A stretch of 43,770 nt of DNA from a virus. The stretch is taken from IMG/VR virus record IMGVR_UViG_3300042452_000970, positions 1 to 43,770 of that record; one strand, written 5' to 3'. The translations under genes were made by a program, and so were the position numbers. Positions 7,471 to 14,208 of this stretch are shown here, piece by piece; the first letter of the stretch is position 1; every line of letters begins with the position of its first letter. Under the pieces are notes generated by a model. It made no database searches. It saw nothing but the letters and a program-made list of their open reading frames with translations, and was not told the DNA's origin.

Positions 7471-8078
7471 TGGACTTAGCATTATTAGTTCATGCATGTG
7501 ACAAGTATTCTTTTGTTTTTGAAAGATTTTTAAAAGCATTTGATGTTTTTAACTTAAGTATACCATGTTATTTCTCAACAGAATCTACAGATATAAAAAA
7601 CAAAAGATTTGAGAATATAAATACTGATGAAAATGTATGGTCATTTAGATTGAAAAAATCTTTATTTAAAATAAAAGAAAAAAACATAATTCTTCTTCAA
7701 GAAGACTTTATAGTAAATAGCTTTAATAAAAATTTGTTTTGTGATCTTTATAAATTTCACAATGATTATGGTTCAAACATTACTAAGACAGGATCGTTTA
7801 AAACTTTTTCGTTGCTAAAAACTTCTATTGAAAATATATATGCACAAAAGTATGGTTATTATTTAATGAGTCATCAACCAATAGCTATATTCAATAAAGA
7901 ATTTTTAATTTCAACTCTTAGTGAAAAACAAAACGCTAGTGAACATGAAATGTATTGGTCTGAAAGAATAAAAAAAAATAATGTTTTTTGTTTTGGTAAA
8001 AATGATTTTGATCATCAAATGTTTAATCCTATTTTTGGATATAAACATGTTATAAGCAAAGGCAATATAATAGCTTAA
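7470..8078 (+). CDS. Putative glycosyltransferase-like protein
   Basis: 202 residues starting at a TAATG junction. LALLVHACDKYSFVFERFLKAF at the N-terminus and IILLQEDFIV in the middle resemble the strands and the acidic metal site of small GT-A fold transferases of phages and lipopolysaccharide clusters. There is no further diagnostic motif, so the call leans on context: it ends the three-gene sugar cluster. It converges with the adenosyltransferase gene and overlaps it by 4 bases. Confidence 0.5.
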   Translation: MDLALLVHACDKYSFVFERFLKAFDVFNLSIPCYFSTESTDIKNKRFENINTDENVWSFRLKKSLFKIKEKNIILLQEDFIVNSFNKNLFCDLYKFHNDYGSNITKTGSFKTFSLLKTSIENIYAQKYGYYLMSHQPIAIFNKEFLISTLSEKQNASEHEMYWSERIKKNNVFCFGKNDFDHQMFNPIFGYKHVISKGNIIA

Positions 8079-8587
8079 CCATGCCATATCTTTTCTTCTG
8101 GACCAAGCAATCTAGCCAAAGTAAATAGAAAATCACTAAGTCTATTTATAAATACAACAATGTTTTTAAAGTCTTGATGTGCTTCCATGAGTCTTACTAG
8201 ATCAATTTCAACCCTTCTACATACTGCTCTAGCCAAATGAATTTCACAATGATTGAATGGAATTATAAAATTCTTTAATGGCTTCAAACTTTTAGTCATC
8301 AAATCAATAATGTCTTCTGTTTTTTTAATGTGTTCTTCTTTTATTCTTTCTTTTCCAGTAGCCACTTCTGCACCAACTTCAAAAAGAAGATTCTGTATTT
8401 CTATTATAAATTCGTACACTTCATGAACTTTTAATTCTAAAATATACTTTTGATTAACAAATCCAATCCAAGCATTAAGTTCATCAATACTACCAAGAAG
8501 TTGTATATTAGGATTAGTTTTGGGCACTCTGCCTATTTTTGGCAAAAGTGTAGTTCCATCATCTCCAGTTTTTGTATATATTTTCAT
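8075..8587 (-). CDS. pduO: ATP:cob(I)alamin adenosyltransferase, PduO type
   Basis: 170 residues with all PduO-family marks: KIYTKTGDDGTT (ATP loop) at the N-terminus, LGSIDELNA, the ARAVCRRVE motif and INRLSDFLFTLAR. It transfers the adenosyl group of ATP to cob(I)alamin, giving adenosylcobalamin. A longer frame to 8683 exists, but the extra N-terminus does not fit the family and would overlap the divergent small gene, so ATG 8587 is chosen. The window also encodes a class II ribonucleotide reductase that needs this cofactor. No other cobalamin gene is seen. Confidence 0.93.
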   Translation of the reverse strand: MKIYTKTGDDGTTLLPKIGRVPKTNPNIQLLGSIDELNAWIGFVNQKYILELKVHEVYEFIIEIQNLLFEVGAEVATGKERIKEEHIKKTEDIIDLMTKSLKPLKNFIIPFNHCEIHLARAVCRRVEIDLVRLMEAHQDFKNIVVFINRLSDFLFTLARLLGPEEKIWHG

Positions 8588-8660
8588 TTTAATTTCTTGA
8601 ATATTTTGGTTGTTAAAGCGAATACTATTATATATTACTAAACCATAAGGAGGAATCAAT

Positions 8661-8873
8661 ATGAAAATAATAATTAGAAACATCTCTGGAGATTTTTTTT
8701 GCAGACAACCAGAGGTTGGATTAACAAAGGTAAAGAAAGATGCCTATGTTTTTGATTGTTATAATGAAGAACATGCAAATTTAGTATTAGAAAAAACAAA
8801 ACAATTTATTTCAAACAGTGATTTAAATTTAGAAGTTATTGAAACAACACAAATAAATCTAAATGTAGAATAG
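8661..8873 (+). CDS. Hypothetical small protein
   Basis: 70 residues. AAGGAGGAA sits about seven bases before ATG, so expression is well supported. The sequence alternates short strands and one helix (NEEHANLVLEKTKQFI) with no known motif. It is divergent from the adenosyltransferase gene, from which it is separated by 73 bases that probably hold promoters for both. Confidence 0.6.
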   Translation: MKIIIRNISGDFFCRQPEVGLTKVKKDAYVFDCYNEEHANLVLEKTKQFISNSDLNLEVIETTQINLNVE

Positions 8874-8880
8874 GAACAAC

Positions 8881-9069
8881 ATGAAAATTAAAAAGAACAG
8901 ACAAAAAAAAGCTAGAAGAATAATGATATTGGCATCTATTAGAATGTCAAAAAGTGTTGGCATAAAATTTAACAGAGTTTATATGGAAGAAATAAGAGAT
9001 GTATATATGGATATGTTTGGCGTAGATAGTTTAACTAGAAGGTTTGATATTGCAAGTATTGTCGCTTAA
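8881..9069 (+). CDS. Hypothetical small basic protein
   Basis: 62 residues, strongly basic at the N-terminus (KIKKNRQKKARR), then helical. It begins seven bases after the preceding stop with GGAAC as a weak binding site. Its last 39 bases are antisense to the DUF5522-like gene. No family recognised; it may be a nucleic-acid binder by charge alone. Confidence 0.45.
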   Translation: MKIKKNRQKKARRIMILASIRMSKSVGIKFNRVYMEEIRDVYMDMFGVDSLTRRFDIASIVA

Positions 9070-9201
9070 TTTTTCTTTTTGAAATCCGTAAGGACAATGT
9101 TTACAGTTTTTTTTACAACAACGACCTCTTTTTTTTAAAAAATATTCAGTCAAAACAACTTGTTTGTTTTCATCTATATAATAATCTATGTCTTTTATCA
9201 T
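9031..9201 (-). CDS. DUF5522-like zinc microprotein
   Basis: 56 residues, short enough to be missed by simple gene calling. After IDYYIDENKQVVLTEYFLKKRG comes CCKKNCKHCPYGFQK, the Cys-rich signature I associate with DUF5522 proteins, which have unknown function and probably bind metal. The ATG overlaps the stop of the phosphatase gene as ATGA, showing that the two are translated together. Its end overlaps the + strand 62-residue gene. The call rests on the CCxxxCxHCPYGF motif and the coupling. Confidence 0.7.
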   Translation of the reverse strand: MIKDIDYYIDENKQVVLTEYFLKKRGRCCKKNCKHCPYGFQKEKLSDNTCNIKPSS

Positions 9202-9593
9202 TTTTTAGGTGACTTTGTTTTTATTCCAGATTCTCTATAAGCATTACGCATTTTAGGATTGTCATCTATAGCAAACAACACATTTTCTTTTATGCTTTCA
9301 GCATGTCTTTTTTTAGACTCGTTCTGATCTTTAGGACCACCACCTATATTATTCATCATAAGTCTATTATATTTAACTCCAGCTTTCTTTAAAGACTTTA
9401 CAGTCTCATCTCTATCAGATTCTGGCCTACCAGTTATGATATAAATTTTATTTTGTTTTGACAATTCATTGACATAATCAATCATTTTTTTAATTGGATA
9501 TATGCCATTACGCAAAATGGTGTTATCTATATCAACAATCACCACGCTTGCATTAGATAAATAAAACATTATGTCATTTAATATTTTTTCCAT
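9198..9593 (-). CDS. HAD-superfamily phosphatase
   Basis: 131 residues. VVIVDIDNTIL holds the DxDxT nucleophile motif, IYIITGRPE motif II, a Lys/Arg-rich stretch follows, and FAIDDNPKMR is motif IV. The form resembles small phage HAD enzymes and the phosphatase domain of polynucleotide kinase; the substrate could be a nucleotide, nucleic acid end or sugar phosphate. It is divergent from the cytidylyltransferase gene (29 bases between) and translationally coupled to the DUF5522-like gene. Confidence 0.85.
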   Translation of the reverse strand: MEKILNDIMFYLSNASVVIVDIDNTILRNGIYPIKKMIDYVNELSKQNKIYIITGRPESDRDETVKSLKKAGVKYNRLMMNNIGGGPKDQNESKKRHAESIKENVLFAIDDNPKMRNAYRESGIKTKSPKK

Positions 9594-9610
9594 ACTGATT
9601 TATACACTAA

Positions 9611-9617
9611 AAGGAGG
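9611..9617 (+). promoter_or_regulatory. Ribosome binding site that fixes an ATT start
   Basis: A perfect AAGGAGG lies five bases before ATT 9623. The frame is closed by a TAA at 9608, and the only near-cognate start codon that would preserve the whole N-terminal motif of the downstream enzyme is this ATT. Confidence 0.7.
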
Positions 9618-9622
9618 TTCCT

Positions 9623-10039
9623 ATTAAAATTTATACTGGTGGAACTTTTGATCTTTTCCATTCTGGACACTGTAATTTTTTAAAAAAATGTAAAGAAATT
9701 TCTGGAGATGGTCTTGTTTATGTTTGTTTAAATACCGATAATTTTATTGAAAAATATAAAGGTAAAAAACCTATTTGTTCTTATTTAGAAAGAGAAGAAG
9801 TTCTTTTGTCTTGTAGGTATGTTGATTATGTTGTTCCAAATATAGGACAAGAAGATTCAAAAATTTCAATTTTAAAAATAATGCCAGACTTGATAGTTGT
9901 TGGTTCTGATTGGGCAAATAAAAATTATTATTCTCAAATGCAATTTACTCAAGAATGGTTAGATGAAAATAATATTGGGTTAGCATACATACCTTATACA
10001 AAAAAAATATCAACAACAATGATAAAAAATAGAATGTGA
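9623..10039 (+). CDS. Glycerol-3-phosphate cytidylyltransferase-like enzyme with ATT start
   Basis: 138 residues if translation starts at ATT 9623; the first ATG in frame (9806) would delete the active site. The N-terminus reads KIYTGGTFDLFHSGH, the nucleotide-binding loop with the HxGH motif, and the end has ISTTMIKNR, the second signature. These enzymes couple CTP to glycerol-3-phosphate or a similar polyol phosphate. In a phage with many glycosyltransferases it may supply an activated precursor. The unusual start is either a real rare initiation codon, as in bacterial infC, or an ATG miscalled as ATT. Confidence 0.85.
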   Translation: MKIYTGGTFDLFHSGHCNFLKKCKEISGDGLVYVCLNTDNFIEKYKGKKPICSYLEREEVLLSCRYVDYVVPNIGQEDSKISILKIMPDLIVVGSDWANKNYYSQMQFTQEWLDENNIGLAYIPYTKKISTTMIKNRM

Positions 10040-10063
10040 CTATTGTCTTGACAAATAGTTTTT
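10039..10063. terminator. Terminator between convergent genes
   Basis: ACTATT (10039-10044) pairs with AATAGT (10054-10059), followed by TTTTT on the + strand. It sits exactly where two convergent genes end and may serve both directions. The stem is short. Confidence 0.45.
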
Positions 10064-10666
10064 AAAAATTGGAAGTCTATTGTTTTTTAATATTTGTTCA
10101 ATATATCCTTCTTGCATTAAAATTATTCCAAAAATTCTTTCAAAAACACCAGATTCTATTTTATTTGATGGCAATATGTTTTCTATTCCATTTGTATAAA
10201 ACATTTCTAATATTTCTTTTTTTAAAAAAAATATTGATCCAACTATAGTTATAAAGTTATTTGGTATTTTATTCCACTTTGTTTTGCACATAAAATTATT
10301 AATAAAGTCTTTTCCCCAAGGATCTAAAACATGTTGATATATATATGCTTTTTCTTTAAATGATTTTATACTTTCTTTTAATTCACAAGAATCATGAATT
10401 AATAAGTATCTTTTAAAATCAAAGTTTTTATATCCATATAAAAGTGCTCCAGCTTCATAGTTTTTGTTTTTTATATCTTTAATAATTACATGTTTGTTTT
10501 TTTTATAAATTTTAAAATGATCTTTAATTTCACTATCAGAATCAACAATTAATATTTTATCTTCTTCTGTTATAAAATTTAAAATACTAGAAATACATTT
10601 TTCAAGATAGCGTAAACTATTTAGATTGTTTACTTTACATGGAACTATATAAAGAATATCATTCAT
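10040..10666 (-). CDS. Putative glycosyltransferase-like protein
   Basis: 208 residues from ATG 10666; a GTG at 10681 would lie in a palindrome and adds nothing recognisable. ILYIVPCKVNN at the start, KILIVDSDSE in the middle and YLLIHDSCEL, where an Asp precedes an acidic tail, resemble the core strands and metal site of GT-A fold transferases. WGKDFI and FLKKEIL follow. The nucleotide sugar and acceptor are unknown. It stands alone on the minus strand. Confidence 0.5.
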   Translation of the reverse strand: MNDILYIVPCKVNNLNSLRYLEKCISSILNFITEEDKILIVDSDSEIKDHFKIYKKNKHVIIKDIKNKNYEAGALLYGYKNFDFKRYLLIHDSCELKESIKSFKEKAYIYQHVLDPWGKDFINNFMCKTKWNKIPNNFITIVGSIFFLKKEILEMFYTNGIENILPSNKIESGVFERIFGIILMQEGYIEQILKNNRLPIFKNYLSRQ

Positions 10667-10667
10667 A

Positions 10668-10702
10668 AAATAAATATACACTATATTAGTGTATGTTTAT
10701 TT
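10668..10702. repeat. Near-perfect 15-bp palindrome between divergent genes
   Basis: AAATAAATATACACT (10668-10682) and AGTGTATGTTTATTT (10688-10702) are inverted copies differing at one position (a T-G pair), with a 5-base centre. It begins one base before the start codon of the minus-strand gene and lies about 30 bases before the + strand gene. It could be a repressor operator or an RNA hairpin blocking initiation. Confidence 0.55.
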
Positions 10703-10734
10703 GAAATGATCATCAAAACATTGTGGTATTTTAA

Positions 10735-11007
10735 ATGATTAAAACATATCATGTAAAAATAACAATTCTTAAAAATAAAAATAAATATAAAGCTAAAATT
10801 TCAAAAGATGGTTGCATATCAATAATCCTTTGTGCTTCATCTGATAAACAAGCAATTGAATTATTAGAAAAGGTTGTCTGTATAGGCGACAAAAGAAAGA
10901 TCAAGAATAGTAAAAAAGTTAAAGATTTCGTATTGCAAAATGGCAATGGTAGTTATATGTTTGCATTGCGTATGGAGAATGTAGACAGCTATATAACAAG
11001 CTTATGA
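10735..11007 (+). CDS. Hypothetical protein
   Basis: 90 residues, basic, with no strong ribosome binding site. A beta-rich N-terminal half (TYHVKITILKNKNKYKAKIS) is followed by a helix with ASSDKQAIELLEKVV. No family recognised. It lies directly upstream of a structured non-coding stretch and may share its transcript. Confidence 0.5.
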   Translation: MIKTYHVKITILKNKNKYKAKISKDGCISIILCASSDKQAIELLEKVVCIGDKRKIKNSKKVKDFVLQNGNGSYMFALRMENVDSYITSL

Positions 11008-11312
11008 TCATAAGTAACTGCGTTATCAAATTCAATAACGGTTCTTTCGCAGTTCTTTCCCCGAAGTAATCATAACACCAGGGTATAGACCCAAAGACTG
11101 CCATAGAGTAGCCAAACTCTTACACAGGTGGCACGAAAAGTTTAATTAAGAATCAACACTAGGAACGGAGTGACCCCTTCTCCACCTAGACCTGATAGAG
11201 CAAAGCACAAAAATTCTTAATTAATGTCTTGTTTGGTAGAGTTTATAGCACACTGAAAGTAAACAAAAGAACTCTGATGCTATGCTATCAGGGTAAAGAA
11301 GGGGTATTTGTA
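11008..11312 (+). ncRNA. Structured RNA leader or switch in front of the cupin gene
   Basis: This 305-base stretch has no credible gene. It holds many perfect stems: CGTTAT/ATAACG (11021-11040) flanked by AACTG/CAGTT; GGGT/ACCC with a four-base loop (11081-11092); TGCCA/TGGCA (11099-11133) enclosing AGAGT/ACTCT; a 12-bp TTAATTAAGAAT repeat (11142-11153 with 11213-11224) enclosing CTAGG/CCTAG and GGAG/CTCC (11159-11189). The loop ACCCCTTCT (11173-11181) is exactly complementary to AGAAGGGGT (11297-11305), the ribosome binding site of the cupin gene, and CCTGATAG (11191-11198) to CTATCAGG (11285-11292). These two pairings nest but cross the 12-bp stem, so two exclusive folds are possible. I recognise no known RNA family. 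Confidence 0.65.
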
Positions 11313-11651
11313 ATGAAGTTTAAAGCTGACATAACACTTAAAAAGTGGGGCAGTGAAGAAACAATTAGAGAAACATTTTTGAAAATATTAAAGATGAACA
11401 TCTTGAAACAGACTAGCTGGCACTATCATGCCAAAAAAGAGTCTTATTTTTACATATTCTCTGGAGAAGTGTCGATACACATATCTGACAACAATGACTT
11501 AAATTTGGCCCATATAGAGCTTTTAAAACAAGGCGATTGTATTTTTGTAGGGGCGAATCAAAGGCACATGATAACAGCTATGAAAGAGAGTGTATTACTT
11601 GAGTCATCCAGCTTTGATGACCCATTGGACAAAACTATAGTTCCTCACTAG
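11313..11651 (+). CDS. Cupin-domain protein
   Basis: 112 residues from ATG 11313, eight bases after AGAAGGGG; a TTG start at 11229 would run through the structured leader and is rejected. WHYHAKKESYFYIFSGEVSI is cupin motif 1 (two His and Glu as metal ligands) and QGDCIFVGANQRHMI is motif 2 with a His. It resembles small mannose-6-phosphate isomerase-type cupins and may act on a sugar. The RNA in front could control its translation. The last 17 bases overlap a convergent gene. Confidence 0.8.
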   Translation: MKFKADITLKKWGSEETIRETFLKILKMNILKQTSWHYHAKKESYFYIFSGEVSIHISDNNDLNLAHIELLKQGDCIFVGANQRHMITAMKESVLLESSSFDDPLDKTIVPH

Positions 11652-11913
11652 CTATGTCGCAAAATATTTGAACTACGCTCTTCTCTATAAATCCAAATGA
11701 GTTTAAATGACCAACATCTTTTCCAACTATTAGGGTTATTTCCATAAATTCAGATTCAGATATATACCCAGTTGAATAAGACTTTCTTATTATCTCTTTA
11801 AATAAAATAAATTCAGACTTAGTAAAATTTACAGTATTTAAATTGAGAAAATCAATTTTGCCTTTAAAATAAGCCTTGAGTGTTTGTTGACTTTCCTTTA
11901 TTCTATTTTTCAT
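11635..11913 (-). CDS. Hypothetical protein
   Basis: 92 residues, mostly helical, acidic at the C-terminus (CDIASEEL). No motif known to me. It is preceded on its own strand by AGAGG about seven bases before ATG. It converges on the cupin gene and is divergent from the acetyltransferase gene 25 bases away, so it is probably a single-gene unit. Confidence 0.5.
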   Translation of the reverse strand: MKNRIKESQQTLKAYFKGKIDFLNLNTVNFTKSEFILFKEIIRKSYSTGYISESEFMEITLIVGKDVGHLNSFGFIEKSVVQIFCDIASEEL

Positions 11914-11938
11914 ACTAACCTCTTATATCGAGAACATT

Positions 11939-12430
11939 ATGGCAAAGAAAAACGAACCAGAGATAAATGTAAAACTATTAATAAAAAGAAATCTCCTAGA
12001 TGTAGTAGAAATAGAAAAGGCATCATGTTACACAAATGATCCAGACTTTGGCAAAATCCAAAATGATTCTGCTTGGTCCTCATCTTCTTTTACAAGTTTT
12101 GTTAGAAAAAAGAATACATTTTCTTATGTTATTTACGAAAATTCTAAAATAGTTGGCTTCATTTTGATTGAAAATGCAACTAATGAAACAATAATAGAAA
12201 AATTAGTTGTTCATCCAAAGAACAGAAGAAATGGTTACGGAACTGCCATGATTGAATTTTTAATTCAAAAAAAGTTTAAACCAATAATTTCTGCGTATTG
12301 TAGGGAAGATGACAATGATAGCATTAAATTCTATAGCAGTAAAAAATTCAAATCAAAGTTAGAGAAGAAATATTTTCCTAATGATATCGATGCTGTAAAA
12401 TTCACTGTGGAGATTGGTGATGAAAAATAA
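11939..12430 (+). CDS. GNAT family N-acetyltransferase
   Basis: 163 residues. FSYVIYENSKIVGFILIE is the central strand pair, EKLVVHPKNRRNGYGTAMIEFLI the acetyl-CoA-binding motif A (R/Q-x-x-G-x-G/A form), and DNDSIKFYSSKKFK the C-terminal helix and strand. The closest general match is RimI-type enzymes, which acetylate protein N-termini; other substrates are possible. Its end overlaps a tiny zinc-ribbon gene, forming a run of closely linked genes. Confidence 0.85.
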   Translation: MAKKNEPEINVKLLIKRNLLDVVEIEKASCYTNDPDFGKIQNDSAWSSSSFTSFVRKKNTFSYVIYENSKIVGFILIENATNETIIEKLVVHPKNRRNGYGTAMIEFLIQKKFKPIISAYCREDDNDSIKFYSSKKFKSKLEKKYFPNDIDAVKFTVEIGDEK

Positions 12431-12590
12431 GGTTTCTGTAAATTGTTTAGGTTGGTGCAATAAAAAATTTATGAGCGTTGATCCTAAAACAAACAGGCTA
12501 TGTAAAAAGTGTGGTGAAAAATTAAAAAGTATGACTAACGAATTTGGAAAATGGGGAACAAAAATAACAAGAGAAACAACAAGTGATTAG
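12420..12590 (+). CDS. Zinc-ribbon microprotein
   Basis: 56 residues, a small gene easily missed. NCLGWCNKKFMSVDP holds one Cys pair (CLGWC) and RLCKKCGEK the second, a compact ribbon seen often in phages. ATG overlaps the end of the acetyltransferase gene by 11 bases, and its TAG overlaps the GTG start region of the next gene by 8, so it is spaced like a real gene. Role unknown. Confidence 0.65.
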   Translation: MKNKVSVNCLGWCNKKFMSVDPKTNRLCKKCGEKLKSMTNEFGKWGTKITRETTSD

Positions 12591-13299
12591 CTTTTTTTTA
12601 AAGATATTTTCGTCTGATCGTTCTGGCAAATGGTGGACTGTTCGTTGTCAATATATCAAAGATAATCCATCGTGCATAGGTTGTGGCACAAAAAAAGATG
12701 TTCAAGTTCATCATAAAATACCAGTTAATGTTGATGCATCTAAAGAGTTGTGCAGAGATAACTTATGCACTCTTTGCAAATATTGTCACTTTGTTTTTGG
12801 TCATTTGCACAACTATAAAAATTATAATCCAGAAGTAATTAGGGATTGCCAAGAACATTACAAAAGAGTAAAACAATTTAGAGTTAAGACTTTTCAAAGA
12901 CCTATTTCTATATGGAGGACTATTATGGCTAAGTTTTTTGGTTCTATTGCTTTGGTTTTTTTAGGATATTCAATTTATGTTAGTCATATGTATGTAGTAG
13001 AAACTAATAAAAACTCAACAGTTAAAGAACTTTTAGCTGCTGAAAATAGACTTTTGAAAGATGAAATTTATGCAGATAGAAGCAAACCAACTTATGAAAA
13101 TGGTTATAGAGATGCTATTTTAAGGGCTGGTTCACCAACTGGTTCTGGTTCATATCGTGATGGTTGGGAAGCTTGTGCAAAACTTTATGCAGATGGTTCA
13201 TGGACAAGTGGCTATCATACAGCACTAGAACAATTTGGCTGGAAAAATGAATCAACAGCATTCAAAAATTCAAGCCCACAAGCTGTTTCTATGAAATAA
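12583..13299 (+). CDS. HNH nuclease domain joined to a membrane-anchored domain
   Basis: 238 residues from GTG 12583. Residues 31-75 carry an HNH zinc-finger nuclease: CIGCG, VHHKIPV (catalytic HH), N60 and CTLCKYCH. Residues 118-136 are a membrane span, followed by an external-type region with a repeat of aromatic and Gly residues (YENGYRDAILRAG, SYRDGWEACAKL, SGYHTALEQFGW). The joining of a nuclease to a membrane domain is odd. A perfect ribosome binding site and ATG lie in frame at 12914-12927, so the second part may also be made alone, or the frame may result from loss of a stop. Confidence 0.75.
   Translation: MISFFLKIFSSDRSGKWWTVRCQYIKDNPSCIGCGTKKDVQVHHKIPVNVDASKELCRDNLCTLCKYCHFVFGHLHNYKNYNPEVIRDCQEHYKRVKQFRVKTFQRPISIWRTIMAKFFGSIALVFLGYSIYVSHMYVVETNKNSTVKELLAAENRLLKDEIYADRSKPTYENGYRDAILRAGSPTGSGSYRDGWEACAKLYADGSWTSGYHTALEQFGWKNESTAFKNSSPQAVSMK
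12914..12918 (+). promoter_or_regulatory. Internal ribosome binding site
   Basis: GGAGG six bases before an in-frame ATG at 12925, which would give a 124-residue protein starting MAKFFGSIALVFLGY with an N-terminal membrane span. It suggests two products from one frame. Confidence 0.55.
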
Positions 13300-13310
13300 T
13301 CTTTAATGAT

Positions 13311-13343
13311 TTACCCTCATACTGTGTATTAGTATGGGGGTAA
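13311..13343 (+). promoter_or_regulatory. Hairpin covering the ribosome binding site of the next gene
   Basis: TTACCCTCATACT (13311-13323) pairs with AGTATGGGGGTAA (13331-13343) over 13 bp with one G-U and a 7-base loop. The right arm contains the only purine-rich site (GGGGG), and the arm ends two bases before ATG 13346. It may limit translation of the HNH gene or help end the upstream transcript, though no T-run follows. Confidence 0.6.
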
Positions 13344-13345
13344 TC

Positions 13346-13720
13346 ATGAAAAAAAAATCGCATAACAATAAAACTTTTGGCGAAATTTCTGGAAAATATT
13401 GGTCTTCATTAAAAAAAAATGCCAAAAAAAGAAATATACAAATAACAGTAACAATAGAAGAGGCTTGGTTAATTTTTTTAAAACAAAATAGAAGATGTTT
13501 CTATACTGGTTTAAAAATAACCCATAAAAAATACTTAAAAAGAATTAATAATAAAGATATATATTCTTTAGGAACAGCATCATTAGATAGAAAGAATAGT
13601 AATCTTGACTATACTAAAGAAAATATACAGTGGGTTCATAAAGATGTTAATTATATGAAGATGAGTTTAAATGAAAAGTATTTCATAAAACTTTGCAAGC
13701 TTATATCTAGGAGATTCTAA
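13346..13720 (+). CDS. HNH-like homing endonuclease
   Basis: 124 residues; ATG 13346 is preferred to 13334, which lies inside a hairpin. CFYTGLKI is followed by ASLDRKNSNLDYTKENIQWVHKDVNYMKM, the SLDR...GYT..N..WVH pattern of small phage HNH/endonuclease VII-like homing enzymes. Such genes are usually selfish and inserted between other genes, which fits its isolated hairpin-controlled start. It touches the next gene by one base. Confidence 0.75.
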   Translation: MKKKSHNNKTFGEISGKYWSSLKKNAKKRNIQITVTIEEAWLIFLKQNRRCFYTGLKITHKKYLKRINNKDIYSLGTASLDRKNSNLDYTKENIQWVHKDVNYMKMSLNEKYFIKLCKLISRRF

Positions 13721-14208
13721 TGCCTTTAAAAAACTGTTTCGAAAACAATAAAGATGGTTGGAAGTGGGGAGATGAAGGCAAATGTTATACTGGTAAAGAC
13801 TCTAAAAAAGAAGCAATAAGACAAGGTATTTCAATTGAAGGACCAGAAAATTTTTCTAAGATAATGAAGTCTCAATCAGACGAACAGCTTTATTCACAAC
13901 TTTCAAGTGATGAAAAGGCATTAGCAGACTCATTGTTATCTTTAGTTGATAAGATTGGACCAATTGATAAAAGCGAAGGCATTTGGGTTGGTTATGAAAA
14001 CGCAAACAAGAATGAAGTAAAAGATATTGGAGTTAAGTGCGGTAACTGTGCATTGCATAAATCAGAAAATTCATGCAAGATACTTAGTCAAACAATAGAA
14101 CTTGATGGTGCTTGTAGATTTGCAGTAATTCCAGATGGATATGTAAATGCTGCTAAAGTAAAAAAACATATAGAAGAGTACTTAAATGAAAATAATTCTA
14201 AACAATAA
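13720..14208 (+). CDS. Phage protein with Cys cluster
   Basis: 162 residues. The N-terminal part has GKCYTGKDSKKEAIRQG, seen in several phage head-region proteins, and the C-terminal part has KCGNCALHK, CKIL and GACRFAVIPDGY, four Cys that could hold a metal or iron-sulfur centre. I recall this pattern in phage capsid- and protease-linked proteins but cannot name a function. It overlaps the deformylase start by 23 bases. Confidence 0.6.
   Translation: MPLKNCFENNKDGWKWGDEGKCYTGKDSKKEAIRQGISIEGPENFSKIMKSQSDEQLYSQLSSDEKALADSLLSLVDKIGPIDKSEGIWVGYENANKNEVKDIGVKCGNCALHKSENSCKILSQTIELDGACRFAVIPDGYVNAAKVKKHIEEYLNENNSKQ

Noticed and set aside
8588-8683. N-terminal extension of the cobalamin adenosyltransferase
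   Set aside because: The family starts at MKIYTKTGDDG; the extension is hydrophobic, unrelated, and overlaps a divergent gene with an excellent ribosome binding site.
11229-11312. Extended cupin gene starting at TTG 11229
   Set aside because: It would run through the structured RNA; ATG 11313 has a good ribosome binding site and the cupin domain is complete without the extension.
11008-11312. Cobalamin riboswitch, RNase P RNA, tmRNA or tRNA
   Set aside because: No B12 box, RNase P core motifs, tmRNA tag frame or tRNA T-loop sequence could be found; the fold appears different.
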